Positions 13,462 through 26,140 of a stretch of 64,000 nucleotides of DNA are shown here, in pieces. The first letter of the stretch is position 1. Each line of letters starts with the position of its first letter. Under the pieces are notes generated by a model, which was not told the DNA's origin, did not search any database, and was given only the letters and a program-made list of their open reading frames with translations. The stretch is from Atrichornis clamosus (lineage: Eukaryota; Chordata; Aves; Passeriformes; Menuridae). Position numbers and translations under genes: made by a program. Location: assembly GCA_013400975.1 (NCBI GenBank), contig WBMZ01010285.1:124001-188000 (forward strand), given 5' to 3'.

Positions 13462-13641
13462 GATCTAATCTCTGTACTCAGTGAAGTCAGTAATAAAGTG
13501 GATGTTCACTACAAGACTGCAAAGATTGGGATTTCAATGAGGAAGAATGATTACAAATTTCTTGCACCCCTATACAATGATGTCTTTGTCCCTGATGACA
13601 TCTCCCCTAAATATTTCCAATTAAAGCAGTCAAAAAAATGA
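13462..13641 (+). CDS. Possible terminal exon, unknown gene
   Basis: Directly after a pyrimidine-rich stretch ending in CCTAG, a frame stays open for 59 codons and ends in TGA at 13,639-13,641. The translation begins DLISVLSEVSNKVDVHYK and ends SPKYFQLKQSKK. It is rich in Asp, Lys, Val and Tyr, has no Trp or Cys, and shows a mild excess of purines at first codon positions, as coding DNA does. It has no Met at its start, so it could only be the last exon of a spliced gene. I do not recognise the protein, and no upstream exon of matching phase was found on this strand. A chance open frame is a real alternative. Confidence 0.2.
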   Translation, partial: DLISVLSEVSNKVDVHYKTAKIGISMRKNDYKFLAPLYNDVFVPDDISPKYFQLKQSKK

Positions 13642-16453
13642 AAATGCTTTATCTCTGTATGAAGGAAAAGAATACTAGCAGGGTATGCCAGGCATCATAA
13701 GGATGGAAAGCTGCCATGAGCTCTGTCTAAAACACTGTGCATCACAGTCTGTGTCAATTGTCCATTACCCTGTCACCTCTCCACCCTGGAGGCCATGAAA
13801 TTGGGCCTGTCTGAGACAGCCATCATTTCATGATGGCACTGGGACAGTTCAGAACATACAAAATAATTGCAATGTTCAATTACTAATTTATGAGAAAGGT
13901 GTGAAGGTTTTAAAGAAGTGCTCAGAGACTTCTCCTGAACCTGCGAAAGGTTTTGAAGAGGAATAAAAAAAATAGCACCATTAGTGGGCAACTGAGTCTA
14001 GTTACAGATTGCCTTTGGTTTATTATTCCATTCCCCAGTATGTTAGAGAAGGATAATTTTAAGAAGACCTACACATTAACAGAGATCAGTAACTCTTGGC
14101 TTAATTGCTATTAAAACCTGAACTGCACTTTTATTTTACTGCCAGTTCAGCCACTAATACCAATGGGTCAAGGACTCAAATTCACTTCCCTTTGACATTG
14201 TGTCTTCAGTCACAAACACAGTCATAACAATACGTCTTTCAACAGCCCAATTTCAATTGGACTGCAATAGGATCATAACAGGAACTTCAACAGGATGTAG
14301 GACTACACCTCGAAACAGGGACCATGTGTTTCTGTGACTGCATGCAGCCCTACACCCTACTAATGCTCCCCAACTCCAAGTGAGCAAGCAGCGCCCAAAG
14401 CTGATGGAAAGGAGTCTCCTCTGCAGTAACATTGTAATGGTGCAGACGTACCTGCAGCACATGACAGATCTAGGTGCTTCTCCCCGTTCTCCTATTCCAG
14501 AAAAATGAACAGGATAATTAAGCATGTTGGGATTTACTGAGCTGGCAGATTTAGTACTGAAGGAGAACACCTTGTGCATTAAGCAAAGTCCTGATGCATG
14601 CTACATTACCTGCAGGGCAAAAGGAGACAGCCTTATTTGTGTGTCAGCTTCCTCTCTATCTTGCATTCAGTGATTCCCCCACTTTCTCTTGCCTTACAGA
14701 AAACACCCTTATGAAACACAGGTTTTCAACCTACACTAATATTGATAAGGTTTTGCTGGCAATTACAATTAGCTTCTGAAAATGAGCTTCATGAATGTAT
14801 TTTTCCTTCCTTCTTACCACAGACAGCCAACAGACATTGGTCTTCCAAAATTAAAACTAATTAAATCTTAAAAATATTCACAACTACTTTTTAAGGAATC
14901 AAATACACACACAAATTAGTGCCAAACATAATGAAAAGGGGCAAGTCAGATTTTGTGCCTAAGCTGTCCAATTGCCATAGCTGTCTTTTTGCCATGGTAG
15001 AAATAATGCATATATACAAACATCACAGAGGAACTGTCTCCACTACACTCAGTATGAAAAGCAAACATTTTAAAAACTAATGAAAAGTCTATCATTGATA
15101 TTAGCATATTATTTGACAATGTCATTAATTATTAGATGTAAAATTATACTGAGAGGTAAATTTTAACTTTCTTAAAAGTCCTGAGTCTACCTGTACTTAG
15201 CACCTTAGACACATCTTCCTTAAAATTGATATTTCTATATTTTTCAAAGGTATCTCCTTGTTTCCTCATGAAACGTGAAATTTACCATATGTTTGCTTTA
15301 AAACTCAAGTTTCAGAACATTTTCCAAGCTTTCAGGCTACTACTTCAATGATAAAAGTAGAGTAACTAGAGAAACACCAAAAAGAGCTATCTTAGCATTA
15401 AAACTTCCTTTCTTAGAAAAAGTTACAGTTTTATGGAGGAGTAGTGGGAGAATTTCAAATGCAAAATGTGCTTAAGTAGTTGCAAAAAGGTACCACCAAC
15501 AGAACCCTCTTACATGATAGTTTGTATAAGTTCTCCATGTATTCTTTATAAAAGAAAAGATCAAATCATAGAGTAACACATGATGTTAAATCCCAGAATC
15601 CAGGCTTTCAAGACCCACAACCCATTTCTGTGCCTAACTGGTGCTACATTTTCATCACTTTACACACATTTGAATCACAAACACTTGCATACCTTGCTGC
15701 CACACAAGGGAAAGTGTTAGATGGCATAAGCAGAGCCTCTTCAGACAGTCTGATGGCAGGAAGTTTCTAACTAAAGCTAACAAATATGAATCCTGATTTT
15801 CTAATAAGGCTCCTTACACATTCTCTCCTGCAGGAAGAAAAACAGTGATCTTAAAAAAAAAAATTTGCTCTTCTTCAAAATGTGTTGTAATTTAAAACAC
15901 ACCTATACACACACCAGTCCATGCACTGCTAGAAGGGATCGTCCAAACACTTACTCCTCAGCACAGCTCATCCACAGAAACCACCACAGTCAGCTTGGTC
16001 AAGTCTTGGCAGGGCTGCTGGAGCCAGCAGAAGCCAGTCTCTCTGGCTGTAAGCTGGAGCAAGAGGGTCGTGATGGTTTCCAGTAGAACCTTCTGTTGGA
16101 CCACTGCCCCCTCTCCATGGGGAAGAGGGAAAACCCCACATACTCAGGCTCTCAAGCTACCAGCTGGACCACAACTCCTGAGAGGAGATGGTGAGTCTTA
16201 TCCAAAGGCTCTTTTGGATCAGTCATGAGAAAGAGGTGAGAAATGCGGCACATGCACAGGGCAGCTGTCAGGGAATTTCTGGTCCATGTACTGAATCCAT
16301 TGTGTGCACTGCCGTTGGTCCCACAAAGCTTCCTGTGGCAAAGTTACCAGTGGAGCACAGGCAGAGCTCTGAGTGTAGCCAGGGATGAGGAAGAAGGAGG
16401 AACATTTAAACTGACAGAAAACTGCAAATGCTACAAAGAAGAAAGTGACTTAC
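13642..16453. other. Non-coding DNA
   Basis: No gene is supported. An 11-base A run lies at 15,853-15,863. GC rises at 15,960-16,400, where several overlapping plus-strand frames stay open without recognisable domains. A minus-strand donor-like CAG|GTACGT near 14,455 and an AAG|GTATGC near 15,680 each follow short open segments that could not be linked to one another. Confidence 0.45.
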
Positions 16454-16524
16454 CTGCTCTAGGAAAATTCCCCTCACAAGGATACAAAGCTGTATGGTGT
16501 GTCCCTGAAGCCAAGGTGATTTGA
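16454..16524 (-). CDS. Possible internal exon, unknown gene
   Basis: On the minus strand a segment of 71 bp lies between a pyrimidine-rich acceptor (CACGCTCCTCAG) and a donor that fits the consensus exactly (CAG|GTAAGT). One frame stays open across it, entering one base short of a codon and leaving with one extra base. It reads QITLASGTHHTALYPCEG and continues to PRA. The SG-x-HHTA string faintly recalls RCC1-type repeats, but that is too little to assign a family. One such donor is expected about every 130 kb per strand by chance, so the support is modest. Confidence 0.17.
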
Positions 16525-19500
16525 CTGAGGAGCGTGAAACCAAGCTTTGAATAGATTGCTTGAATCACATATGACAGGCCATAAAATAAACACCTTGGCT
16601 ACCAATAAGGACTGTAGTGAAGTCTCAGGGATGGGAACAACATAAAAACTGAAAAGCAAACCACAGGTTCAAGTGCTTCACTGGGTTTTAGCACAACTTG
16701 ATTTGAGCTTAGGTGGAAGAGTCAGCCCTTCTGGCTATACCCAGAGTGAGAATACGTGAAGGGAGAACTCAGCACAAAGGGAAATGGCTGAAAGTAACTT
16801 TAAGTCAGGCACTTCAAAGAAAATAAGGATATGTGTGCTGAATGGCAAAGGCTGAAGTTACTAAGCTGTGGTTTATTGTACACATGGCAGTTTAACCAAG
16901 GTAAGCTTTATAAAGAGACAAGTTATCTTTTAATTGATCAATGGATACAAGTGGAAAAAACAGGCAATGCAAACCTGTCACTCAGGATCTTTCTCAAAGA
17001 CCTGAAGAAGGAGTTGGAACGCACACAGCCCATCTATTTTCTCCGACTAAATCGGATGGTCTAATAAAAGAAACTACCACCTCCTATAATTTATGCCTTG
17101 TAGAAAGTACTGATACAGGGAAGTATAGCTCTACATTATATATTTCACAGCAAATGGAACAGCTCTTCTCAGTAACAAGAGTACCCATAAGATCATCAGA
17201 CTTGCAATTTCTTCCAATGTCAGCGTAAGTCATTAAGGGGAAACTGAATCTCCAGATATCTAACAATAAAGTCCAGCAGAATAAATCTAAGGATGAACAC
17301 GTCACGTGACACACTATGCAGCCACACACCTCTAATACCAATACCATTGTCTAAACTCTAATCGTAGGCAATTTACTCCTCATGACATCTACAACAGTTG
17401 GTCAGGAGAAGACACGGGGCCATTAAGAAAGTAATCATTGTAAATTTCAATTGTATTAGTATAGGAAGTAAAAACCAGTCACCTTTTTTTTTCCCCAAAG
17501 AAATCACACTCAAACAAAGCAACTAACTGTTATTACTACTGAGAACCAAAAACCAAAGTTACGTAATATCTTCAGCATGATAATTGTCATAGCTTCTCCA
17601 ATCACTTTTATTTTAGCCTTTTTTCCTTCCATTTTTATTATTTTAATCTCTTGTTCTAATATAAAACTATTTGCTATTTTAATGATGCAGTTTCAACTCT
17701 CTGTAATTCTTTCTAATATACAAACTCAGACTAAACTCATTATTGCTTGTTCAGAATACAGAAATGTAGTAAGAGATTTTATAACCCAAGTAACTTCTTG
17801 TGGAGTCTGCTTCTGTTGTAAAACTTGACAGAAATAAAAAAAGAACCTCACAGAGTTACTTTCAACAAAGTTGCAGAACAAACTGAAAGTAAGGGGAGAA
17901 CGGAAGAGAAGGATTATTGTGTCACTTCACACTAAACAATTTAGTCATTCTTAATCAAAAACAGTAACAGTGGCAGGTAAGAATATTGTCACTCCGTTAG
18001 AACATCTGCACAGTGGTGAGAAAAGGCATTTCCATAGTGGTCCAAAGCAGTAATGTATCTTCCCCTATATATCTGAATCTTTTTAACATTATGAGACTTC
18101 AAATATTCCTTTCTAAATGGACATATTATTCAATCCTGTCTCTTCTGGTAGGTGCACTTAGCAAAATCAAGTGTTCTTAACAACTGTTCAAGTGTTATTA
18201 AAACGGGATCTCTTGTACCGTTTATACAAAGATTACCTTGTTCTTAATTTAATTTCTAATTTCCAAAGACAGTCTTGAAAGATTCAAGTACAATAAAGGC
18301 ATGAGGGTCTGTGGATATTCTACACATTACCCTCAACATTTAAGCTGCACTTTTTAAACCTAATAAGGGTCATAAGATATTGACAATATTATATAATATT
18401 AATCAATAAAAGAATTCACTTTGGAATTTTTCACTTTGTAAAATTATTTCTAGTTTTATATCTCAAGGATTACTGCTCCACTCAATTTAGTGATTCACTA
18501 CTACCACAAAAGTAAAAAGAACATGTGAGGTTAACAGCTATCACTATTAGCTGTAACCTAACCAGTGCTATACTGCATAATTGATCTATTTTCTTCAAGA
18601 ATAATATTCAGGAAAAGGGAATTACTACTAGTGTCTCTATAAAAAGTACAGAAAGCCTGGGGCAAGTGTGTGGGATAATAGTGAAGACAAGAGAAAGGAA
18701 AATGGGAGTGCACCAAGAGTTTATTTATAAATATCTGGGAAGTCATTGCTTGGCATCATGTAATGTCTACACAGTCTCACATTGATCTAACTTTTAGACT
18801 GTAGCTCTATATTTAAGAATATAAAAACTAAGAATGAGCACACTAGACTTCTGACACTTCCCAAAAATGAATGTAGCTCTTTCCCAGTTGAAACTGTTTC
18901 AAGACTGTCAATATAGGGGTAAGATTTCCAAAGTTTGTTCCCTGTGCAAGTATTTAAAGGTTTTTCAAATCCAGTGCTGGCAGAGCTTCACTGTGGTTGA
19001 AATGACAGTAATCGCTGTTAAAAGAATCATGTTAACCACTGTACGCACATCTAATTTTATCTTCAGCTTTACCTTCTGCAACCATCACAAGTGAGGCTTT
19101 GATGTCGGTCTTCCCTCTCTCCAGGAACACTCTTTCCAAGTGGCAGGCTCAAGCACATATTTCTTTCCGGGTGAAACTCTGCAAGTTCAGCTCAGTTTTA
19201 GATATTGTCCCTAGGTCTTACTTCTCTTTCCCTCTTTCTCACATTAACATTTCCAGCATCTCATTGCCTCTTCATTAGGTCACAGGTACTGAACAGCTGG
19301 AAAAAAGCAACTTCACTTTCTCTAGCCTCCTGTTAGCAGGGGGCTGCTGGCTACTCTGGTAGCAACAAAGCTATCTTGGGAGCTGAACTGCACCACCACA
19401 AATGGGGACAACTGGGGGTTTTGTTCACAATCTCAACACTAATTGAGAGCAAAATGCTAATATGGCAACAGCCAATTTCACTTGCATGAGAATTTTCTCC

Positions 19501-20851
19501 TCATTGGTTGTCCGTGTCTGGTTTTAATGCTGTTTTGCTTATGTAGCAAAAGATGGCCCTTAACAAATGAAGAATCTTGAATGCTTATTTAAAGATTTCC
19601 TGAAGGTGAAGGGCTCATATGCCTGAATACTTGTGGGTTTTGGCATCTTGCTTGTTTGCCTTCCAAAAAGACCACTAGTTGTAGTACAAAACATGATCTT
19701 TCCACAAAACTTGCCTTTTTGTCCTTCAGATATAGCAAGTCATATAAAAAAACAGGACTTTATGAGGCTCTTCAAAATATATCTAAAGACACCACATTGT
19801 CTGATCCATACGTGTAAAAGCAACAATCCAAAGAGCTTGCCTGCATTACATTAATGAAATAATATTTTGCATTTAAAGATCTTTGAAAAAGAAGTGCAAC
19901 TAATATGGACCACTTTATTTGTATTCATCTCACTAAATTTTGTTCCCATAAATTTCAGTAACTCTACTCTGTAGCCGGCAATTCAATGACATATTTTTTT
20001 TAAGCCCTTAAGTAATACCTCATATCCTTCAAGCAGTCTGGTAAGCCAGCACCTCCTTCTTCCCAATGCACAATTAATACTTGCAGATGAGAAGGGTTGT
20101 TTGTGTCACATATTTTGTAGGCAGCTGTAATTCTTCTTCAGAGAAGCTCTTTCCAGCACTGCTGGCATAAAGCAAGCCTGCAGTTTCCACAACAAATCCT
20201 ACTGACTTAGGTTGTTCTCCTCATGGCAGCAAGTAAAAAGTACAAAGATACAACAGAGGAAATATGAGAAAAGAGTACATTAGGTACTTTAGTACTTTTG
20301 GTTATAATCTCACCCTTCATATTTGGTTTAAATTCAGAGGCTGTAGCTTTAGCCCTCAGGTCTGCCAAGCTCACTCCATGTCAATATTGCATCTGTGACT
20401 CAGTTGCCTATCTAAACTCTGGACAGCAAAACGTTTTCTTTCTGCTTCTATCTTGTATCTTTAAGATGTTGAGGTTTTAAAAGGAGCTGTCCTTCACAGG
20501 TTTGGCACAGCAGGGCCCTATCTCAGCTGAAGGTTCTTTGGTGCAATACTGATCACTACGAGCAGGAGTCATATGCCTGAGAGAACATTATCTTGTTTAT
20601 ATCAGAAAGTAGAATAACATGGTTTTAAAACAGTGACACACTTCAGAGATTGTACAAAAGCCACCTAGTCAATGCTATGGCACTTTTTCCATGCATACGC
20701 TAGAGAAGGCACTGAATAAAAACACCTTCAAGAACAATACTTGTTCCCTTTCTTGTTTGGGCTTATCCCTATTTCTTTTCCTACACAGAAACTCTCCAAC
20801 AATTTATACAAACAGCACTGGTTTGGGCACAAAGGTTATGATCACTACAGG
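16525..20851. other. AT-rich non-coding DNA
   Basis: No recognised gene or repeat. A minus-strand frame at 20,137-20,000 is open for 45 codons, ends in TAA and has AATAAA about 80 bp further on (19,914-19,919). It is described among the findings because the upstream splice site is weak. Confidence 0.45.
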
Positions 20852-20866
20852 AAAAAAAAAAAAAAA
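20852..20866 (+). repeat. A15 homopolymer
   Basis: An uninterrupted run of 15 A follows CTACAGG. No AATAAA signal lies within 40 bp upstream, so it does not look like the tail of a retrocopy. Confidence 0.9.
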
Positions 20867-23800
20867 GAAGTGTCTCCAGTTTACAGATGTCTCATACTTC
20901 CTGAGTTAGGAAGAGTGAAGCTTTTGTGAACTTACTCTTGCATTGTTGTGGCAGGTCATGTGTCTCTTCAAATTCTCGCTCTGAGCAACTAGAAGCAGAT
21001 ATTATCCTGAAAGTATTTCTTTTGAGATAAACAAATCAAGAATAATAAAGATCAGAAAGAGGAAAAATGGAGACTCATGCCCAAATTCCAATTTTTTCGT
21101 TTAAATCAAGGACTGACTGAGTACACAGCCAGGCTGTGAATCCATCTTCAGCCAGTATAAATTACTGATTTATATAGTCTGAGCCTCCAGGATAAACAGA
21201 CAATTCGTGAACAATTCATAAGCAAGCCAGTCTTCCGGGCTTTTCTGAAGCCATTACCTTGTCCTGGATCTGCCTACCACCACCTTAGCATATGTACACC
21301 TACAACACAGGCATCCAGCATTGTCAGCCATCAAATGCCATTGAACAAAGCTATTTTACACACTAAAAACAGAGACAAATTTATCCTCGGAGGCGTGGAT
21401 TGAAGGTAATGCTTAGATGCTGGCTGTAGAATAGGATTCTTCTTGAGTGTTTTCATCATGAAAAATATTCGTTGTTAACTCTTCATTCCTCAAACAAAGC
21501 TTCCCCTATTCTTGCCCTTAAATCAGAAGGGAGTGACTTTCTAGTGAAGAAAGCAAGAAAGCTAAGAACACAACTGGACAGAAGTTGTTAAGAAGTAAAA
21601 TCAAACACCACAATGTATGAAAGACATACTGTTCAGTCTGTTCTCCACTGCTAACGGATTGTTAATCCTGGCATGAGAGAGCGTGGAGATGGACCTGTGG
21701 CTGTGAAGAGCAGGGAGAGTGTCCCTGCTTGCCATCCACATACTGATACATCTACTTAAACCCCTGGGAAACTCATCTTGATGGCTTTCAAAGAAAGTTT
21801 AAGGATTCAGCAGGCCAAACTACTGGGTAAGTTTAACAGTCAAATGATAGTGGGGTGGATCATAATACATTACAGTGGAAAGAATTCAAATAAGTTACAG
21901 AGGAATTTTGGTTTGTTATCAAACTCCAAGTCTCTAGGCTCCAGATACTGTCAAAGCCCACCTGCTCCAAGTCCCCTTGGTTGAGAAAGCAACACAAGCA
22001 CAGCTTCGGAAAAGATGGGTCTCAGAAAGCAGCAGTGTTATTACAGCTATATCAGTGTTGTGACATATTCTCACAGGGAAAAGAGTATCTTTGGGTGCTT
22101 GTAAGAGGCTGGAAGGGCTCTAATGATCTTACTAGAAAGTGAACATTTTGGTTATTCACTGTTGCTGAGGGCTGGCTGAGTAGAAATTAAAAGGGGTGTG
22201 AGTATCCCTTTAGAAAAGGTTTGGAGCAGAGGTTGGGCCGCCCCCAGGGAGAAAACCTGGGAGAGGCACAGCGTGGGGTGCATGCCTGGGTGGATCCATG
22301 TTGCTCCCTAATGAAGTGCTTCTGTTAAGAAAGCCAAGCCCCAGGATGAGAGATGTAGCCGATACAGGCACCGGAACATGCGCGTTCATAGAAAGGCTCA
22401 GAGGAAAGACAGTGTCCACCCATAAAACCCAAAACAAACAGCAACAAAAAAAGGCCTAGCAAATAAGTTACTACCCATGCCTCCTGGCCTCTTTTGCTAA
22501 AAAGCAAAAGGTTGTAAGTATCAGAGAAGTAAATGTAGCATTTAATCTGTATACAGGGTATTACCTTCTCCTCAGTAACTTTTAGGCTTTTCCACCACAT
22601 TTATCCTGCAATGTCAAATGCTTTCACTTCTCTGTTTACCCAGACGGCAATCTCTGATTTGTAAAGGCATTACTACAACGTACAGCAAAGAAACCTAACA
22701 TTAATCCACACTATTTATTTTATGGTAAAAGGCAATTGATAAAATATCAAGTCAAATAGGCCTGCTTGACATTATAGAAAAAACAAACAGCAGAACATTA
22801 GACTTCATCTCACCTCGAGACAAATGCATGGGAATATCCCACACCATTTTTATATTAATAAAATCAGGTTTTTGTAACAACACTTATGTTTCCATTTGGC
22901 CATGGTATCTGTTCAGCTTCCAAAAAAAGCACAGTTAAGTGCTTCAGTGGCTTTGCGTTGATTTGGGTTTTAGGCTTCCTCTTTTAGCACTTTTAAGTCT
23001 TTTAATAAATGCATTTCCAGCCTGCCTCACATTGGAGCACTGAGACAAGGAGGCAGCCCCACTCCCACTGCAGGGGACCACCAGCAGCAAACGGCAAAGG
23101 GCCTTTTCAGCAGTAAAAATACACTCAGCCAGCCATGAGCACAGCCAGAGTGCCTCTTGTCCCTCTTAAAACAAAAAAAACCCCAGCCCACCAAATTAAT
23201 TAGAATGAATTAACAGAAAGCATACACTGTCAATTTAACAATCAATTTCACCACTCTATTTTCTGAGTTTTACTTGAGGGACTATGCATCCATTTTCTTC
23301 TTTCAGAAAGTCTGACTTTTTATTATGATTAAACACTGAAACATAGCATATTTACAGCTAAATTTATTGTCATATTCAGTCTGGAATTGGCCATTTGGCT
23401 GATGAAGTTGCACCACGTGAAGGCACCGTGACATGTACTATTAAGAAATGAGGAATGGCAGATGGGCATTTCCAAAGAACCGTCAGCTTTGCAAATGGCA
23501 ATGCTACAGCTGAATATCATCTGCTAAGTATGGTTATCAGAGGTGAGGATGCAGGCTTAACATCCTCCCTGAACATGCTGGAGCATTTCCTCCCACTTTG
23601 GGAAGAAGTTTGCCATTTCCAGCAATACCCTACTTCATAAAATAATGTTAACAATAGCATTGGCCATGATGTTTCTATCAATTTGAACCTTCTTCTGCCC
23701 TGGTGTGCCCAACCCACTGCTTTTCATGTGGCTCTGGATTGTCAGAAGAACAAGTGGACCATACACATATACCCAAAACTACACTGAAAATTAAGGGACT

Positions 23801-25770
23801 TCTAATGGAACTTAAATTAACACAAATATGAATGAAAATTAAATTTAAAATAATTTTTTAGAGTATTTCCAGATCAGAGTAAGTTAGGATGTTGCTTCAT
23901 ATGAATGGTGTTGTATGATGCAGTAGTCTGCAATTCCAGGTCAGTGGAGGATCCATTTCCAAGTCCAGTGTGACCCTCAGGTTGTTTCAGAGGGCACCAC
24001 ACCACTGTATTTCCTCTGGAGTCTTCTTGGCTTCTCTTCTTTCTTTGGCTCACCATTCACTGAGCTCCAGGTGGTTTCACATGGCAAGGCCACCTTCTGG
24101 TAGGGACTGCCCCCTGAGTTGTTCCCCTTAGCAAGTGGAAAAGGATGTAGTGCTTCACAGAAACAAGCAAACAGGGAAGGAGGTCTTGTACCCCAGTTAA
24201 ATATAAATTTAAAAGGAGAAGCATTTAAAATGTGAAATCTTTGGCCTGTGTGACATGCCCCTCTATTTGTATAGGGACTGCCACAGTTCAGTCAGCAAAG
24301 CCAGTAGCTGGGCAGTTGCAGACGAAACACTCCTCCAACCAGACACTTGAGGAGAACTATCTGTTTTCTTGAGGTGAAAGGAAAGAAAAAAGGAAATACA
24401 ATGCTTCACCTACACAAAGTTTGGGATCAAAACTTAAAAGACAATCTCCTAGGTTTGAAGAAAAGCCTAAAGCAGGAAGCATTGTTGTTCTAATCACTGA
24501 GCGTAAGGACAACAGAAGAACTAGGTTGTGACCAAAAGCTATCACTCTCAGGAGGCAACAATGCTCTCAAACTGATTTTCACAGTTTCACACTCTTCTGT
24601 AATTCTATTGAAGTGTTTAACTCTGAAGAGGAGACTTCCAGACTATGCATTACTATACTTAAAACAGTACTGCTGAATGCTACTGAAGGTAACATATTTA
24701 GACAGCAAACTCTTAGAGACTAAGGTTACATCTTCTTCCATGTATTTTTGCTGAGATTACTATCTGTACTCCAAAAATTGCTCACCCAAAATAAAATATC
24801 TAAGGAATACAATGGAATGTGATCTGTTATGATCTGTGTGCTGAGTAAGGGGCATTGCAAAAAGCAATCTGTTTCTCCCAACAACTAAGAGACAGTCAGA
24901 GTTGTCTGTGAGTGACACAGTAACCTTGAAAATTCATAAAATAAGAATGCAATTGTGAAGAAAACTGCAGAGATTTCAGTAAGGCCAGACCAGCTTCATG
25001 AAGTAGATGAAAATAAAACTGGAACAGAGGGGGGTGAGAATTCTCTGCTACATATTCAAGTTGAATTTTTAAATAAAATGTTTATCTGTACTTGAAAATC
25101 ATGCAAATAATGACAGGAGCAATGTGGGAGACCTGTATTAATGTATAAATGAGTTTTCAACTGCTTTCAATATTAATTATACTATACTTAATAGAAGACA
25201 TTTCAAACCTGTTTTGCTATTTTACATTGAGCCTCATTTATAATTCTGAGGAAGGCTACCTGCAGCAGCAGATATACCAGTTATATATTTGATGCTAAGT
25301 AAACAGTACACAGTTTTATTCAGAATAAAGAAAATAACCTCAATGGGTCGTTCATTTGGCTTTGCCCTATTTTTGGTTATTCTTTAAAATTACCTTTAAA
25401 ATATCCTTACTATCTAAGAGTGGCAAAAGTGTTTCTTAAAATACTTGCCTACTGTGAAACAGAAGAATGGATGCAGTATTTCTGTAACATTAAAATATTT
25501 CTATATAAGTTGCACAGATGTAGAAAAATATGTCACACCCCCCAAAAATAAGGTGTCTTAAGAAGGACAGGCTATAAAGAAAGCAACAGAGTAGTATTCC
25601 AGCAAAAGTAGAGTTAATACTTTAAACACCCACGATTCTTAATCTATTCTTTATCAATTATTCCAAGAGCTCAACAGAATCTACTTAAACACTGAGATGA
25701 CAGAGTAGTACAGGTGGGTTACTAACTTTAAAAATGTGCATTTATTATCCAGGGACCCAGTAATAATAGC
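20867..25770. other. Non-coding DNA
   Basis: No gene is supported. The minus strand at 20,980-20,936 carries a 45-bp segment with an acceptor and a donor that translates with an L-x2-H-x3-H pattern, discussed in the findings. A stop-free minus frame of about 100 codons runs near 24,285-23,970, but it lacks a start and recognisable domains. The rest is AT-rich. Confidence 0.45.
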
Positions 25771-26140
25771 ATCACAGAAAAGTAAGGCTGGAAGTGCTCT
25801 CCATTCCCCTGCCTCAGGGCAAAATCAACTATACATAAACCATTCCTGACAGATATTTGTCTAACTTGTTCTTAAAAACCTTCAGTGACAGAGACTTTGT
25901 AACCTCCCTAGGCAATCGGCTGCAGTCCTTAACTATCCTTACCATTAGAAAGATTTTCCTAATGTCTAACCTCAATCTCTCCACTACACTAAGCTTGACT
26001 GTTACTTCATGCTCTATCCCCAGCAGAACCGGAAAACTATTACTTTACTCTTTACATGAAATTTCCATATATTTTTTAATGGTTATCGCATCTTCCCTCA
26101 CTCTTCCATTCTCTAAATGCATAATGGCCAATTAGGTCAT
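25771..26140 (-). mobile_element. Ancient CR1 LINE, 3'-end portion
   Basis: Read on the plus strand, this is the reverse complement of the 3' end of an old amniote CR1. Landmarks in order are ATCACAGAAAAGTAAGGCTGGAAG, CATTCCTGACAGATATTTGTC, TAACTTGTTCTTAAAAACC, AACCTCCCTAGGCAAT, CTTAACTATCCTTACC, TTTTCCTAATGTCTAACC and GGTTATCGCATC. These follow the CR1 consensus in the order I remember it. Many substitutions and small indels break every frame. It probably belongs to the same insertion as the piece at 27,675-29,540, because the consensus resumes there close to where it stops here. Confidence 0.85.

Noticed and set aside
20852..20866. A15 run as a retrocopy tail
   Set aside because: There is no AATAAA upstream at a suitable distance and no recognisable transcript sequence before it.
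23970..24285. Stop-free minus-strand frame of about 100 codons
   Set aside because: It has no start codon near its beginning, no domain and no flanking acceptor. A few frames of this length are expected by chance across six frames in 64 kb.
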